Below, in pieces: positions 8,762-17,067 of a stretch of DNA of 36,254 bases; position 1 is the first letter of the stretch; every line of letters starts with the position of its first letter. The notes beneath the pieces are model-generated. The model saw only the letters and a list, made by a program, of their open reading frames with translations, did no database searches and was not told the DNA's origin. Made by a program: the position numbers and the translations under genes. The stretch lies in NCBI GenBank assembly GCA_947258465.1, contig CAMYIQ010000320.1, positions 1 through 36,254 of the forward strand. Reading direction: 5' to 3'. Origin of the DNA: an uncultured Erythrobacter sp. GTDB lineage: Bacteria > Pseudomonadota > Alphaproteobacteria > Sphingomonadales > Sphingomonadaceae.

Positions 8762-11010
8762 CAGAAAGCCTGCCCCAAGGAGATATAGACCCCGACGGCG
8801 GAATCCTCCGGCTCGGGATTGAGCGGGACACCAACGTCGAACCGGATAGGTCCGAAGCCGGTTGTATAGCGCAAGCCGATACCCGCACCCATCTTGATCT
8901 CGCCGAAATCGGGCGTTGCCGAAGTCGATACGCTGCCGAGATCGAAGAACGGCACGACCGAAACCGCGCCGTCGAGGAATCCAGTCCCTATTCTGGCCTC
9001 GATCGAGGCTTCGACTAGGCTGCGCCCGCCGATCGGCTCCATAAATTCGTTTTTGGGGCCGATTGCCTGATAGCCATAACCGCGAACCGAGCCGCCGCCT
9101 CCGGCATAAAGCCTCCGCGACGGCGCAACCCCGATCAGCTCGGCCCCCTGAATGCTGGCGAAAGCGGCCCGTGCGGCAAGTATCGTCCGTTCCCCGACCG
9201 ACTGGTAATAGGACGCATCGACCCGGTTGCGGAGGTAATAATACTGTTGCCCCCGCGTGCGCGAGGTTTCCGGAGCGAGAAAGCCGGTCACGCGGTAGCC
9301 GCGCGTGGGATCGAGCAGGGAATCGCTCGTATCGATTGTGGCGCGGCCGAACAGCGCCCCGACGAAATAAGTCTGGCGCGGGCGCGCTATCCCGTCGACG
9401 ATTCGGTTGCGTTCGTCGGTGGCGAGTATTTCCGCCCCGACGCCCCAGGCTAGCGGTTTCTGGAACAGCAGCGTCGAGGTGCGTTCATACGTCCCGGTCA
9501 GCGCCACCGTGCGCGCATCATAGGCCACCGTATCGATGCTGGAAGCATAGGCATCGACGGTGAGGACCTTGTCGCGCCCGCCGAAATTGTTCTTGCGGAA
9601 GGTGATCCCGGCAAGCTGTTCGCGCGTGCCCAAGATGCTGCGCAGCCGCAGCGCGCCTTCGGGCGGAAACAGGTTGCGATGCTCCCAGCTCGCCTGAATG
9701 CGAACCCCCTCTTCCGAGCCGTACCCGATTGCGCCCGATATGGTGCGCAGCTTCGCCCGCTCCATCGTAACATCCATCGCCACCACGCCGGGCTCGTCAC
9801 CCTGCGGCGGCTCTACCTCACGCACTTCGACTCCGACGGTGGACACCAGGCCCGTCGCGGTTACTGCACGGCGAAGATCGAATTCCAGGCTACGTTGATA
9901 GACGTCGCCGGGATCGAACCGGGCGATGCTCGCCAGATGGCGGCTCGAAAGAAACGTCTCGTCGCTGCTGACCACTTCGCCGAACACATATTTGCCGTTC
10001 GGTCGTACCGGCATGGTCAGGTCGCCCTCCACCCGCTCGTGATCGATCAGCAGTTCGGGTTCGTCGATTTCGGCAAAGGCGTACCCGCTTTCGCCCATCG
10101 CCCGGTCGAGGTTGAAGCGCTCGGCGATGATGGTATCCGATTGCAGATAGTCCCCGGTCTCGATCCCGAAGGAATCCCTCAAGGAGACCGCGTCGACTGC
10201 CGCGTCGAGCTCGCCCAGATCGATCGCGCCGACCTTGTAGCGCGGACCGGGCACGATATCGAACCGCACGCGAGGCCTTTGCGTCGCGACATTTTCGCCT
10301 GCATTGCGTGTGCCGATCGTGCGCGTAATCTCGCCATCGTAATAGCCATAGACGCGCAGCAGATTTCCGAGCAGTTCCTCGTCCTCGCGCGCCCTGGCGG
10401 CGAGCTGGGCAACGTTTCCGTCGCCATCGCCAAGCTCCTCGATAGTCGAAAGCGCCTCGAAGCGATCGACGAAATCGCGCCTTTCGCTGAAGGGTGGCTC
10501 TTTCTGCGGAAAACCCAGCGCCAGCGTCGAGGACAAGTCTTCGGTCTCGGCCTCGTCGAACGCAATCTGCGGCGCGTCTTCGAGCAATTGGGCGAACTCG
10601 ATATCCTGTTCCGGTTCGAGCGGTTCAAGCGGATCGAGCTCGATATCCTCGGGCCAGGCCACCGACATGCCGGGAAGGTCGGCGATCGGGGCTTCCAGCT
10701 CCGGACCGGCAGGCATTTCCGTTTCGGAAACGCCCGCATCGTCGGTCCCCCGCTGAGCCCAGTCGTCGGAATTCTCGACGGCTTCGTCGGGTATCAGATC
10801 CTCGAGCGATGGCGGCGCGACGCTGTCCTGCGCGGCAAGCGGCGAAGCAGTCGCAAGCGCGATGGCGGCAGCACAGGCACCAAATGCCAGCCCTATCCGG
10901 TCACTCGGCGATCTTGTATTCCGCAGCGAGGCCGTCCTTGGCCGGAAGAGCGTCGTCCCGCCGCTTGGCGCGGGGAGCCGTAGCGACGGCGATGAGCCGT
11001 TTCTGCTCAT
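8761..11010 (-). CDS. tamA: TamA, Omp85-family outer-membrane assembly protein; start uncertain
   Basis: The C-terminal half is an Omp85 barrel (family pattern GSVRGYGYQ, and an end like [11 protein letters not shown]...YISLGQAF). Before it are POTRA domains starting near [13 protein letters not shown] signal peptide core ([23 protein letters not shown]) is encoded at about 10825-10893. Between it and the first POTRA lies an acidic, Pro-rich stretch of about 95 residues with almost no basic residues (10540-10827). The start is a problem: no ATG, GTG or TTG lies close to the signal peptide. The nearest ATG in frame is at 11010, which overlaps bpt by 110 bases and gives a 40-residue basic leader. 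CTG or ATA codons at about 10888-10899 are alternatives. The frame stays open to 11175, but that overlap is too long. It acts with TamB, encoded one base on. Confidence 0.88.
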   Translation of the reverse strand: MSRNGSSPSLRLPAPSGGTTLFRPRTASLRNTRSPSDRIGLAFGACAAAIALATASPLAAQDSVAPPSLEDLIPDEAVENSDDWAQRGTDDAGVSETEMPAGPELEAPIADLPGMSVAWPEDIELDPLEPLEPEQDIEFAQLLEDAPQIAFDEAETEDLSSTLALGFPQKEPPFSERRDFVDRFEALSTIEELGDGDGNVAQLAARAREDEELLGNLLRVYGYYDGEITRTIGTRNAGENVATQRPRVRFDIVPGPRYKVGAIDLGELDAAVDAVSLRDSFGIETGDYLQSDTIIAERFNLDRAMGESGYAFAEIDEPELLIDHERVEGDLTMPVRPNGKYVFGEVVSSDETFLSSRHLASIARFDPGDVYQRSLEFDLRRAVTATGLVSTVGVEVREVEPPQGDEPGVVAMDVTMERAKLRTISGAIGYGSEEGVRIQASWEHRNLFPPEGALRLRSILGTREQLAGITFRKNNFGGRDKVLTVDAYASSIDTVAYDARTVALTGTYERTSTLLFQKPLAWGVGAEILATDERNRIVDGIARPRQTYFVGALFGRATIDTSDSLLDPTRGYRVTGFLAPETSRTRGQQYYYLRNRVDASYYQSVGERTILAARAAFASIQGAELIGVAPSRRLYAGGGGSVRGYGYQAIGPKNEFMEPIGGRSLVEASIEARIGTGFLDGAVSVVPFFDLGSVSTSATPDFGEIKMGAGIGLRYTTGFGPIRFDVGVPLNPEPEDSAVGVYISLGQAF

Positions 11011-11743
11011 GCTCGGGCATGCGTTCCCATCCGCTGCGGCCGAGCCGTTCGAGCGGGCGGTAGCGAATTTTGTACTGCATCCGCTCGGCCCCTTCGACCC
11101 AATAGCCGAGATAGACGTAAGGCAGTCCGTTTTCCGCGGCACGGCGGATGTGGTCGAGGATGATGTAGTTTCCAAGCCCGGCGCGATCCTTATGGTCAGG
11201 GTCGTAGAAGCTGTAGATCATCGACAGCCCATCGCCCTGGTAGTCGGTGAGACAGGCTCCGACCAGACGACCTGGTTCGGCGCCAATCCCCGGCTCCCGA
11301 TATTCAATGACATAGCTGGATACGCTGGTGTGTTCCACCATATCCGCAAAGTCGGTCTCTTCCATCTGCGTCATTCCGCCACCCGGATGGCGCGCAGCGA
11401 GATATTTCCGCAACAGCTCGAACTGTTCCGAGGTTGCCCAGGGACGGCATTCGGTGGCGATCAGATCGTCATGGGCCTTGAGCGTGCGCTTCTGGCTGGA
11501 GGATGGCCGGAACTCATCGGCCACCACGCGAACGGATACACAGGCCTGACAATCGAGGCAGGACGGGCGATAGGCAACCGTCTGGCTGCGGCGGAAGCCG
11601 ATCCGGCCCAAGGCTTCGTTCAGTTCGTCGGCATTGTCGCCGCACAATTCAGTGAAGACCTTTCGCTCGCTCTTGCCCGGCAGATACGGACACGGGGCGG
11701 GACTGGTTACGAAAAACCGGGGAAAGCGGATCGGGGCGGTCAC
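10901..11743 (-). CDS. bpt: Bpt, aspartate/glutamate leucyltransferase (ATE family)
   Basis: 280 residues. It transfers leucine from Leu-tRNA to proteins with N-terminal Asp or Glu, making them ClpS/ClpAP substrates (N-end rule). The N-terminal ATE domain shows [14 protein letters not shown] and the cysteine cluster [16 protein letters not shown]; the C-terminal domain shows [17 protein letters not shown] and [18 protein letters not shown] chose GTG at 11743 because family members begin (V)[17 protein letters not shown] lies 11 bases upstream. The frame can be extended to a TTG at 11797, but that segment covers a CtrA-like box and does not resemble the family. It was formerly named arginyl-tRNA-protein transferase (ate). 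It lies directly upstream of tamA, so the three genes bpt-tamA-tamB probably share transcripts. Confidence 0.93.
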   Translation of the reverse strand: MTAPIRFPRFFVTSPAPCPYLPGKSERKVFTELCGDNADELNEALGRIGFRRSQTVAYRPSCLDCQACVSVRVVADEFRPSSSQKRTLKAHDDLIATECRPWATSEQFELLRKYLAARHPGGGMTQMEETDFADMVEHTSVSSYVIEYREPGIGAEPGRLVGACLTDYQGDGLSMIYSFYDPDHKDRAGLGNYIILDHIRRAAENGLPYVYLGYWVEGAERMQYKIRYRPLERLGRSGWERMPEHEQKRLIAVATAPRAKRRDDALPAKDGLAAEYKIAE

Positions 11744-11765
11744 TTGGCGCTGCGTCCTCTCGAAG

Positions 11766-11782
11766 GTTAAGAAATTCTTACC
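11766..11782 (-). promoter_or_regulatory. Second CtrA-like box upstream of bpt (one mismatch)
   Basis: On the plus strand TTAA (11767-11770), seven bases, then TTAC (11778-11781), one base off TTAA-N7-TTAA. The site is also an inverted repeat, TAAGAA-A-TTCTTA. It ends about 23 bases before the chosen bpt GTG. A binding role is inferred. Confidence 0.45.
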
Positions 11783-11815
11783 TGTTAGACGCTTCAATGC
11801 CAGAGCCGGTCCCGC

Positions 11816-11832
11816 GTTAAAACCCTCTTAAC
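11816..11832 (-). promoter_or_regulatory. CtrA-type box GTTAA-N7-TTAAC
   Basis: GTTAA at 11816-11820, seven bases, TTAAC at 11828-11832, an exact and symmetric match to the CtrA consensus TTAA-N7-TTAA known from Caulobacter. It lies 73 bases upstream of the bpt start and just downstream of the ilvA terminator, in the only non-coding gap of this minus-strand block. CtrA is the cell-cycle response regulator of alphaproteobacteria. The match is seen; function is inferred. Confidence 0.6.
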
Positions 11833-11836
11833 CATG

Positions 11837-11856
11837 AAAAGCGGGCCTTGCCCGCC
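11837..11856 (-). terminator. Rho-independent terminator after threonine ammonia-lyase
   Basis: Read on the minus strand: GCGGGC, a three-base loop AAG, GCCCGC, then TTTT (plus-strand 11841-11855 with AAAA at 11837-11840). It starts about 60 bases past the ilvA stop and separates that gene from bpt. The stem is short (6 pairs) but all GC. Confidence 0.7.
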
Positions 11857-11914
11857 GACCAGTTCGAAAAGCGCGCCGAACCCGAAGATCGCCGGCGCTG
11901 GCCGGGCATGCCAT

Positions 11915-13165
11915 TCAGGCCAGCTCTGCGAGCTCCACACTATAGCCCTTTTCGCGGAGCGCATCGACCAGCCGATCGATCTGCTCCCCGTCGCGGGCTT
12001 CGCATTCGATCTCCGCCGTCAGCCCTTTCGCCGGCAGAGTGGTGAAAATGCGCTGATGGTAGATCTCGATGATATTGACGTTATGCGCGTTGAATTCGCG
12101 CATCACCTTGAACAAGGCCCCCGGGCGATCCTGCAAAACGATCTGCAAGCGCGCCAGACGTCCCGAACGGGCGAGATCGCGCAGCAGCACGTTGGCGAGC
12201 AGGCGCGTGTCGATATTGCCGCCGCACAGGACGAGCCCGACGGTCTTGCCCGCGAATTTTTCCGGATTGGACAGCACGGCCGCGAGCCCGGCCGCCCCTG
12301 CACCCTCGACCACGGTCTTTTCGATCTGAAGCAGCAGCGACACCGAATGCTCGAGCTTCGGTTCCTTCACCAACAACACCTCGTCGACCAGTTCGGCGAT
12401 GATCTGGCGGGTGAACTGGCCCGGCGCCTTGACGGCGATCCCTTCCGCCAGCGTATCACCGCCGCAGGGGCGATCGTCCCCGGTCACGGCGGAATACATC
12501 GACGGATAGAGTTCGGCCTGCACCCCGACCATTTCGATTTCCGGCTTCAGCGCCTTGGCGACCGTTGCCATGCCGCTCATCAACCCGCCGCCGCCGATCG
12601 GCACGACGAGACAATCGAAATCATCCTTGTCCGCGAGCATTTCGAGCGCAACCGTGCCCTGCCCCGCCGCCACCAACGGATCGTCGAAGGGGTGAACGAA
12701 GGTGAGCCCGCGCTCTTTCTCCAGCTCGCGCGCATGAGCATAGGCTTCGTCGAAAGTCTCGCCATGCAGAACCACATTACCGCCGACGCTTTCGGTCTGC
12801 ATCACTTTCACGCTGGGCGTGGTCTGCGGCATAACGATCGTGACCGGCACGCCGAGGCGGCGACCGTGATAGCTCAGCCCCTGGCTGTGATTGCCGGCCG
12901 AGGCGGCGATCACGCCGCGCGCCTTCTGTTCATCGTCGAGATGCAGCAGCGCATTCAATGCGCCGCGCTCCTTATAGGCGGCGGTGAACTGGTGGTTTTC
13001 GAATTTGAGCCAGATATCGGCTCCGCAAATCTCCGACAGCGTTTGCGAGTGCAGCATCGGCGTGCGCACCACCGCGCCTTCGATCCGCGCAGCAGCGGCG
13101 CGCACATCGTCGAGGGTCAGGAGCTCGGTCGCCTTGGAGGCGCGCACGGAAGATGCTTCGGTCAT
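11915..13165 (-). CDS. ilvA: Threonine ammonia-lyase (threonine dehydratase) with C-terminal ACT domain
   Basis: 416 residues. It is a PLP-dependent enzyme that converts threonine to 2-oxobutanoate and ammonia, the first step to isoleucine. The PLP lysine is K65 in FTAAYKERGA, the substrate/cofactor loop is SAGNHSQG (89-96), and a Gly-rich phosphate-binding loop VPIGGGGLMSG follows near the middle. The last about 75 residues (LQIVLQDRPGALFKVMREFN...) form one ACT domain. The length and the single ACT domain match the short ilvA/tdcB-like form found in many alphaproteobacteria, not the 514-residue E. coli IlvA with two ACT-like modules. Whether it is biosynthetic or catabolic cannot be told from sequence. 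It stands alone, with its own terminator, and is divergent from the amidohydrolase gene (106 bases between starts). Confidence 0.93.
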   Translation of the reverse strand: MTEASSVRASKATELLTLDDVRAAAARIEGAVVRTPMLHSQTLSEICGADIWLKFENHQFTAAYKERGALNALLHLDDEQKARGVIAASAGNHSQGLSYHGRRLGVPVTIVMPQTTPSVKVMQTESVGGNVVLHGETFDEAYAHARELEKERGLTFVHPFDDPLVAAGQGTVALEMLADKDDFDCLVVPIGGGGLMSGMATVAKALKPEIEMVGVQAELYPSMYSAVTGDDRPCGGDTLAEGIAVKAPGQFTRQIIAELVDEVLLVKEPKLEHSVSLLLQIEKTVVEGAGAAGLAAVLSNPEKFAGKTVGLVLCGGNIDTRLLANVLLRDLARSGRLARLQIVLQDRPGALFKVMREFNAHNVNIIEIYHQRIFTTLPAKGLTAEIECEARDGEQIDRLVDALREKGYSVELAELA

Positions 13166-13271
13166 GGATCGCCCCTACGGCCCGCTCCGCTCGGGCGCAA
13201 TCGCCGAAAGGGTTTGCCTCGCGCAAGCTATGCCTTATCGCGGGCGTTCAAATCCGCAGGGGCCGCCTCGA

Positions 13272-14921
13272 ATGAAGTTCCAATTCCTCGCCACCGCCAT
13301 TGCTCTGGCCATCGCCGTACCGACACAGGCCGACGTGCTGATCGACAATGTCGAAGGGCTTACCATCGGCGATGATGGCAAGGTTCAGCGTTTCACGGCC
13401 CTGGTGGTCGACGACGAGGGCAAGATCGCGCAGATCGTCGAACCGGGCGAAGACAAGCCGCAGACCGATTATCGCGAGGACGGTGAAGGCGCGGTGATGA
13501 TCCCCGGCCTGATCGATGCCCATGCGCATGTCATGGGGATCGGCATCGGCGCGCTTACGCTCGACCTGTCGAATACCAATTCACTCGCCGAAGCGCTGGA
13601 CAAAATCCGCCGGTTCGCCGCAGAAAACGAAGCCCGTCCCTGGATCCTGGGACGCGGCTGGAACCAGGAAAAATGGGGGCTGGGCCGCTTCCCCAGCGCC
13701 GCCGAACTCGACAGTGCGGTCGCCGACCGTCCGGTCTATCTTGCTCGGGTCGACGGGCATGCCGGCTGGGCCAATACGCTCGCCATGCAGGCGGCAGGAG
13801 TTACGGCGGCAAGCGAAAGCCCTGCCGGTGGCCGGATCGAGCGCTTGCCCGGTTCGCGGCAGCCTTCGGGCGTCTTCGTTGATGCCGCAGAGGAGTTGAT
13901 GCACGCGGCGATCCCGGCACCGCGACCGAAGGAGCGCGACCTCGCCTTTACCGAAGCGCAGCAGGTCCTACACCGCCATGGCATAACCGCCGTCGCCGAT
14001 ATGGGCACCACGATCGAGGACTGGCAGGCCTTCCGCCGGGCGGGCGACAGGGGCGCGCTGACGCTGAGAATCATGGCCTACGCGGCAGGGCCTGAACAGA
14101 TGGAACTGATCGCAGGCGCGGCCCCCTCGCCCTGGCTGTATGACGACAAGCTGCGGATGAATGGGGTCAAGCTCTATATCGACGGCGCCCTGGGCAGCCG
14201 CGGTGCCTGGCTCAAACGCCCCTATGCAGACGATCCGGGCAATACCGGTCTGCCGATCACCGGCCCCGCCAAGCTGCGCAATATCCTCGTGCGCGCCGCC
14301 CAGAGCAATTTCCAGCCCGCGATCCACGCAATCGGCACGGCGGCGAACGCGGACGCGCTCAACGCCATTACGGAAATCGCCGAGAGTTTTCCGGGCGACC
14401 GCCGCTGGCGGATCGAGCATGTCCAGATCGTCGACCCGGTCGACCTGCCCAAGCTCGGCCGCAACGGCATCATCGCCTCGATGCAGCCCGTCCACCAGAC
14501 CAGCGACAGGCTGATGGCGGAAGCCCGGCTCGGTCCGGACAGGCTCGAGGGCGCCTATGCCTGGAACACCATCCTGCAATTGGGTGGAAGGCTGGCCTTC
14601 GGATCGGACGCACCGGTGGAATCGCCCGATCCCTTCGCTGGCCTGGCCGCGGCCACCACGCGCATGGACGCCAATGGCGAGCCCTTCGGCGGTTGGCGCC
14701 CGCAGGACCGGGTCAATCGCGAGCAGGCGCTGGCCGGCTTTACCAGCGAAGCCGCCTATGCCGGCTTTGCCGAAGGACGTTTCGGCAGACTGCTACCGGG
14801 CGAACGGGCCGACTTCGTCCTGATCGACCGCGATCCGCTGCTGGCGACGCCCAGCGAACTGCGCGCGACCAAGGTGCTCGAGACCTGGGTCGGCGGACGC
14901 AAGGTTTACGACGCGGACTGA
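13272..14921 (+). CDS. Exported amidohydrolase family protein (YtcJ-like)
   Basis: 549 residues from ATG 13272; the open frame reaches back to 12984 but that part overlaps ilvA on the other strand. Residues 1-20 form a signal peptide (MKFQFLATAIALAIAVPTQA), so the enzyme is probably periplasmic. Residues 70-86 read GEGAVMIPGLIDAHAH, the metal-binding HxH of the amidohydrolase superfamily (H84, H86). Later family marks are GRGWNQEKW, KLYIDGALGSRGAWL, WRIEHVQ, SMQPVH and FGSDAPVE. The YtcJ/amidohydrolase-3 subgroup hydrolyses C-N bonds in varied substrates; the substrate here cannot be inferred. The 3' end overlaps the convergent tatC end by 16 bases. Confidence 0.93.
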   Translation: MKFQFLATAIALAIAVPTQADVLIDNVEGLTIGDDGKVQRFTALVVDDEGKIAQIVEPGEDKPQTDYREDGEGAVMIPGLIDAHAHVMGIGIGALTLDLSNTNSLAEALDKIRRFAAENEARPWILGRGWNQEKWGLGRFPSAAELDSAVADRPVYLARVDGHAGWANTLAMQAAGVTAASESPAGGRIERLPGSRQPSGVFVDAAEELMHAAIPAPRPKERDLAFTEAQQVLHRHGITAVADMGTTIEDWQAFRRAGDRGALTLRIMAYAAGPEQMELIAGAAPSPWLYDDKLRMNGVKLYIDGALGSRGAWLKRPYADDPGNTGLPITGPAKLRNILVRAAQSNFQPAIHAIGTAANADALNAITEIAESFPGDRRWRIEHVQIVDPVDLPKLGRNGIIASMQPVHQTSDRLMAEARLGPDRLEGAYAWNTILQLGGRLAFGSDAPVESPDPFAGLAAATTRMDANGEPFGGWRPQDRVNREQALAGFTSEAAYAGFAEGRFGRLLPGERADFVLIDRDPLLATPSELRATKVLETWVGGRKVYDAD

Positions 14922-15700
14922 GGTTCTTCGGGCTTGTCGACTTCCGCTTTGCGGCGCTTCTCGGTCAGCCGCATCAGCACAAGCGAACCTTCGAACAACA
15001 GCAGCAGCGGCACCGCCAACAAAAGCTGCGAGCCCGGATCGGGCGGTGTGATGATCGCCGCGAGCGCGACCACTGCAACGATGACGTAGCGGCGTGCGGA
15101 AACAAGTTGATCGCGCGTGACGATCCCTGCGCGGTGAAGCAGCAGGAGCAGCACCGGCAGCAGGAAGCTCATCCCGAAAGCGAGGATGAACTGCATCACC
15201 AGGCCGAGATATTCGTTCGCAGTCGGCAGAGCCTGGATTTCGAGCCCGCCTGCCGTCCCCTCGAAGCCGAGGAACCAGCGGAACGCCGTCGGCATCACCA
15301 CGTAATAGGCCAGCGCCGCGCCCATGGTGAACAGGATCGGCGTTGCCAGCAGGAAGGGCAGGAAGGCCTTCTTTTCCTTCGCATAGAGCCCGGGCGCAAC
15401 GAAGGCCCATAGCTGGTTGGCGATGATCGGGAAGCTGAGACAGAACCCCGCGAACAGCGCGACCTTCAGCTCGACGAAGAACACTTCGTACAGCTTGGTG
15501 AAGATCAGTTGCCCTTCGCCTTCCGCGAAGGAGTTCTTCAGCGGCTGGATGAGAAAGCCGAGGATCGGGTCGGCGAAATAGAGGCTGATGCCGAAGGCGA
15601 TCGCCAGCGCGAGCACGCAGCGCACCAGCCGCGCGCGCAATTCAATCAAATGATCGAGCAGCGGTGCCTGGCTGTCGTCGATATCCTTGATCACGGCCAT
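14906..15700 (-). CDS. tatC: TatC, twin-arginine translocase subunit
   Basis: 264 residues with six predicted membrane segments. Family marks are the N-terminal LLDHLIELRARLVRCVLAL, the loop after the first helix, the conserved cytoplasmic/periplasmic region FFVELKVALFAGFCLSFPII, and ITPPDPGSQLLLAVPLLLLFE near the end. TatC, with TatB, recognises the twin-arginine signal peptide and anchors assembly of the TatA pore that exports folded proteins. The start is one base from the tatB stop, so the genes are co-translated. The C-terminal tail is acidic/basic and cytoplasmic. Confidence 0.97.
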   Translation of the reverse strand: MAVIKDIDDSQAPLLDHLIELRARLVRCVLALAIAFGISLYFADPILGFLIQPLKNSFAEGEGQLIFTKLYEVFFVELKVALFAGFCLSFPIIANQLWAFVAPGLYAKEKKAFLPFLLATPILFTMGAALAYYVVMPTAFRWFLGFEGTAGGLEIQALPTANEYLGLVMQFILAFGMSFLLPVLLLLLHRAGIVTRDQLVSARRYVIVAVVALAAIITPPDPGSQLLLAVPLLLLFEGSLVLMRLTEKRRKAEVDKPEEPQSAS

Positions 15701-15701
15701 G

Positions 15702-16136
15702 TCAGGCGCCCTTGCCCGCAGGGGGCGGGTCGAGCGGCAATGGTGGTTCGTCCGAATGCTCGGGCGCTTTCACCGGCGCCGCACGCTCGATCGCAGCTTC
15801 GGCCGCCGCGTCCGCATCGGGAACCTCGTCAGCCGAAGAAAGCGGCTGCATTTCGTTGGGCAGCAGGTTCTCGGGCGCCCCGGCCTCGGGCGTCGAGCCA
15901 TCGGGATACTTGGCCATGATCTCCTTGTTCCGCGCGGCCCACTTTTCTTCCATTTCCTCGATTTCGGCCTGACGGACGACTTCGTCCAGCCCGGCGCGGA
16001 AATGGTTCGACATGCGGCGCAGCTTGCCGATCCAGCGCCCTGCATGACGCAGCGCCTTGGGCATGTCCTTCGGGCCGATCACGAGGATCGCCACGATGAC
16101 GATCACCAGCAGTTCGCTGGCGCCGATATCGAACAT
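15702..16136 (-). CDS. tatB: TatB, Sec-independent translocase subunit
   Basis: 144 residues. It has a short N-terminal membrane helix (about 5-21) beginning MFDIGASELLVI, the conserved hinge GPKDMPKALRHAGRW, an amphipathic helix, then a charged region and a Pro/Ala/Glu-rich tail (about 75-144), as is common in TatB. It forms the receptor complex with TatC. It lies 24 bases downstream of tatA and abuts tatC. Confidence 0.96.
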   Translation of the reverse strand: MFDIGASELLVIVIVAILVIGPKDMPKALRHAGRWIGKLRRMSNHFRAGLDEVVRQAEIEEMEEKWAARNKEIMAKYPDGSTPEAGAPENLLPNEMQPLSSADEVPDADAAAEAAIERAAPVKAPEHSDEPPLPLDPPPAGKGA

Positions 16137-16160
16137 GGCCTGCCTCGCTTTCTAGCGAAC

Positions 16161-16391
16161 TTACTTGGTGTCGGTGGTTTGCTGCTTGACCTGGTCCGGC
16201 GTCAGCCCCTCATCGGCGGGCTTCGCTTCATGGCCGATCTGCTTTGCAGGTGCCTCGTCTTCATTCATGCCTTGCTTGAAGCTTTTAATGCCTTTGCCGA
16301 AATCCCCCATCATTTCGGAGATGCGACCCCGACCAAAGAGGACGAGGACGACGACGGCGATGATGGCGATCTGCCAGACACTGAGACCCAT
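16161..16391 (-). CDS. tatA: TatA, twin-arginine translocase pore subunit
   Basis: 76 residues, the usual size. N-terminal membrane helix (about 4-19), the hinge LFGRGRISEMMGDFGKGIKSFKQG with the FG and KxG residues typical of TatA, then a short charged tail. It oligomerises to make the transport pore. It follows scpB with a 61-base gap, the widest in this block, which could hold an internal promoter, although I see no clear one. Confidence 0.96.
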   Translation of the reverse strand: MGLSVWQIAIIAVVVLVLFGRGRISEMMGDFGKGIKSFKQGMNEDEAPAKQIGHEAKPADEGLTPDQVKQQTTDTK

Positions 16392-16452
16392 GGGACCTTC
16401 TCTTTCGAATTGCTTGCAGACGAATATAGGCGCTGCAGCAGCCTAGCGCCAG

Positions 16453-17067
16453 TCAGGCTTCACCCGAGGCCTCTTTATCATCCTCGTTTGTGTCCGAATC
16501 ACCGGCTGCGGGGCCTGAGATCAGCTCTTCATAGGCATCCTCTACAGGATCGAGCAGGCCGGTCGCCCGCAATTCGGCGATTCCGGGCAGGTCGCGGCGA
16601 CTCGACAGGCCGAAATGATCGAGAAATTCGGGCGTTGTCGCATAGATCGTCGGGCGCCCCGGCACTTCGCGCCGTCCGGCAATCTTCACCCAGCCTGCCT
16701 CCATCAGCACGTCGAGCGTGCCACCCGATGTCTGCACCCCGCGAATCGATTCGATCTCGGCGCGGCTGACCGGCTCGTGATAGGCGATGATCGCCAGCAC
16801 TTCGGTCGCCGCGCGGCTCAGACGGCGGAGCTGTTCTTTCTCGCGGCGCAGAAGATGCGCCAGATCGGGTGCCGTCTCGAAATGCCAGCGTTTGCCGCGC
16901 TCGACGAGCTGGACGCCGCGTTTTTCGTAATCTTCGGCGACACTGCGCAATGCCGCGCGCACATCGCCCACCGCTGCATCGCCGAGAAAGCCCGCCAGTG
17001 CTTCCGCCGTCATCGGTTCTTCCGCAGCGAACAGCGCGGCTTCGACGGCGCGGGCGAGTTCGTCCAT
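16453..17067 (-). CDS. scpB: ScpB, segregation and condensation protein B
   Basis: 204 residues from ATG 17067. A longer frame extends to 17598, but that part runs through scpA in another frame. ScpB is a two-winged-helix protein; recognisable patterns are EAALFAAEEPMTAEAL at the start, RLSRAATEVLAIIAYHEPVSRAEIESIRGV in the middle and GRPTIYATTPEFLDHFGL near the end. An acidic tail follows. It binds ScpA and SMC to form the condensin of most bacteria. The start codon shares one base with the scpA stop. Confidence 0.96.
   Translation of the reverse strand: MDELARAVEAALFAAEEPMTAEALAGFLGDAAVGDVRAALRSVAEDYEKRGVQLVERGKRWHFETAPDLAHLLRREKEQLRRLSRAATEVLAIIAYHEPVSRAEIESIRGVQTSGGTLDVLMEAGWVKIAGRREVPGRPTIYATTPEFLDHFGLSSRRDLPGIAELRATGLLDPVEDAYEELISGPAAGDSDTNEDDKEASGEA

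Noticed and set aside
7013-8788. 591-codon open frame on the plus strand opposite tamB
   Set aside because: It lies fully antisense to a clear tamB, has no family resemblance and is rich in the residues expected from reverse reading of GC-rich codons.
9679-10983. 434-codon plus-strand frame opposite tamA
   Set aside because: Antisense shadow of POTRA-coding sequence.
11744-11797. N-terminal extension of bpt to a TTG start
   Set aside because: The extra 18 residues do not resemble the family and cover a CtrA-like box; GTG at 11743 fits the family start.
11834-13375. 513-codon plus-strand frame opposite ilvA
   Set aside because: Antisense shadow; the ilvA motifs (PLP lysine, SAGNHSQG, ACT) prove the minus strand is coding.
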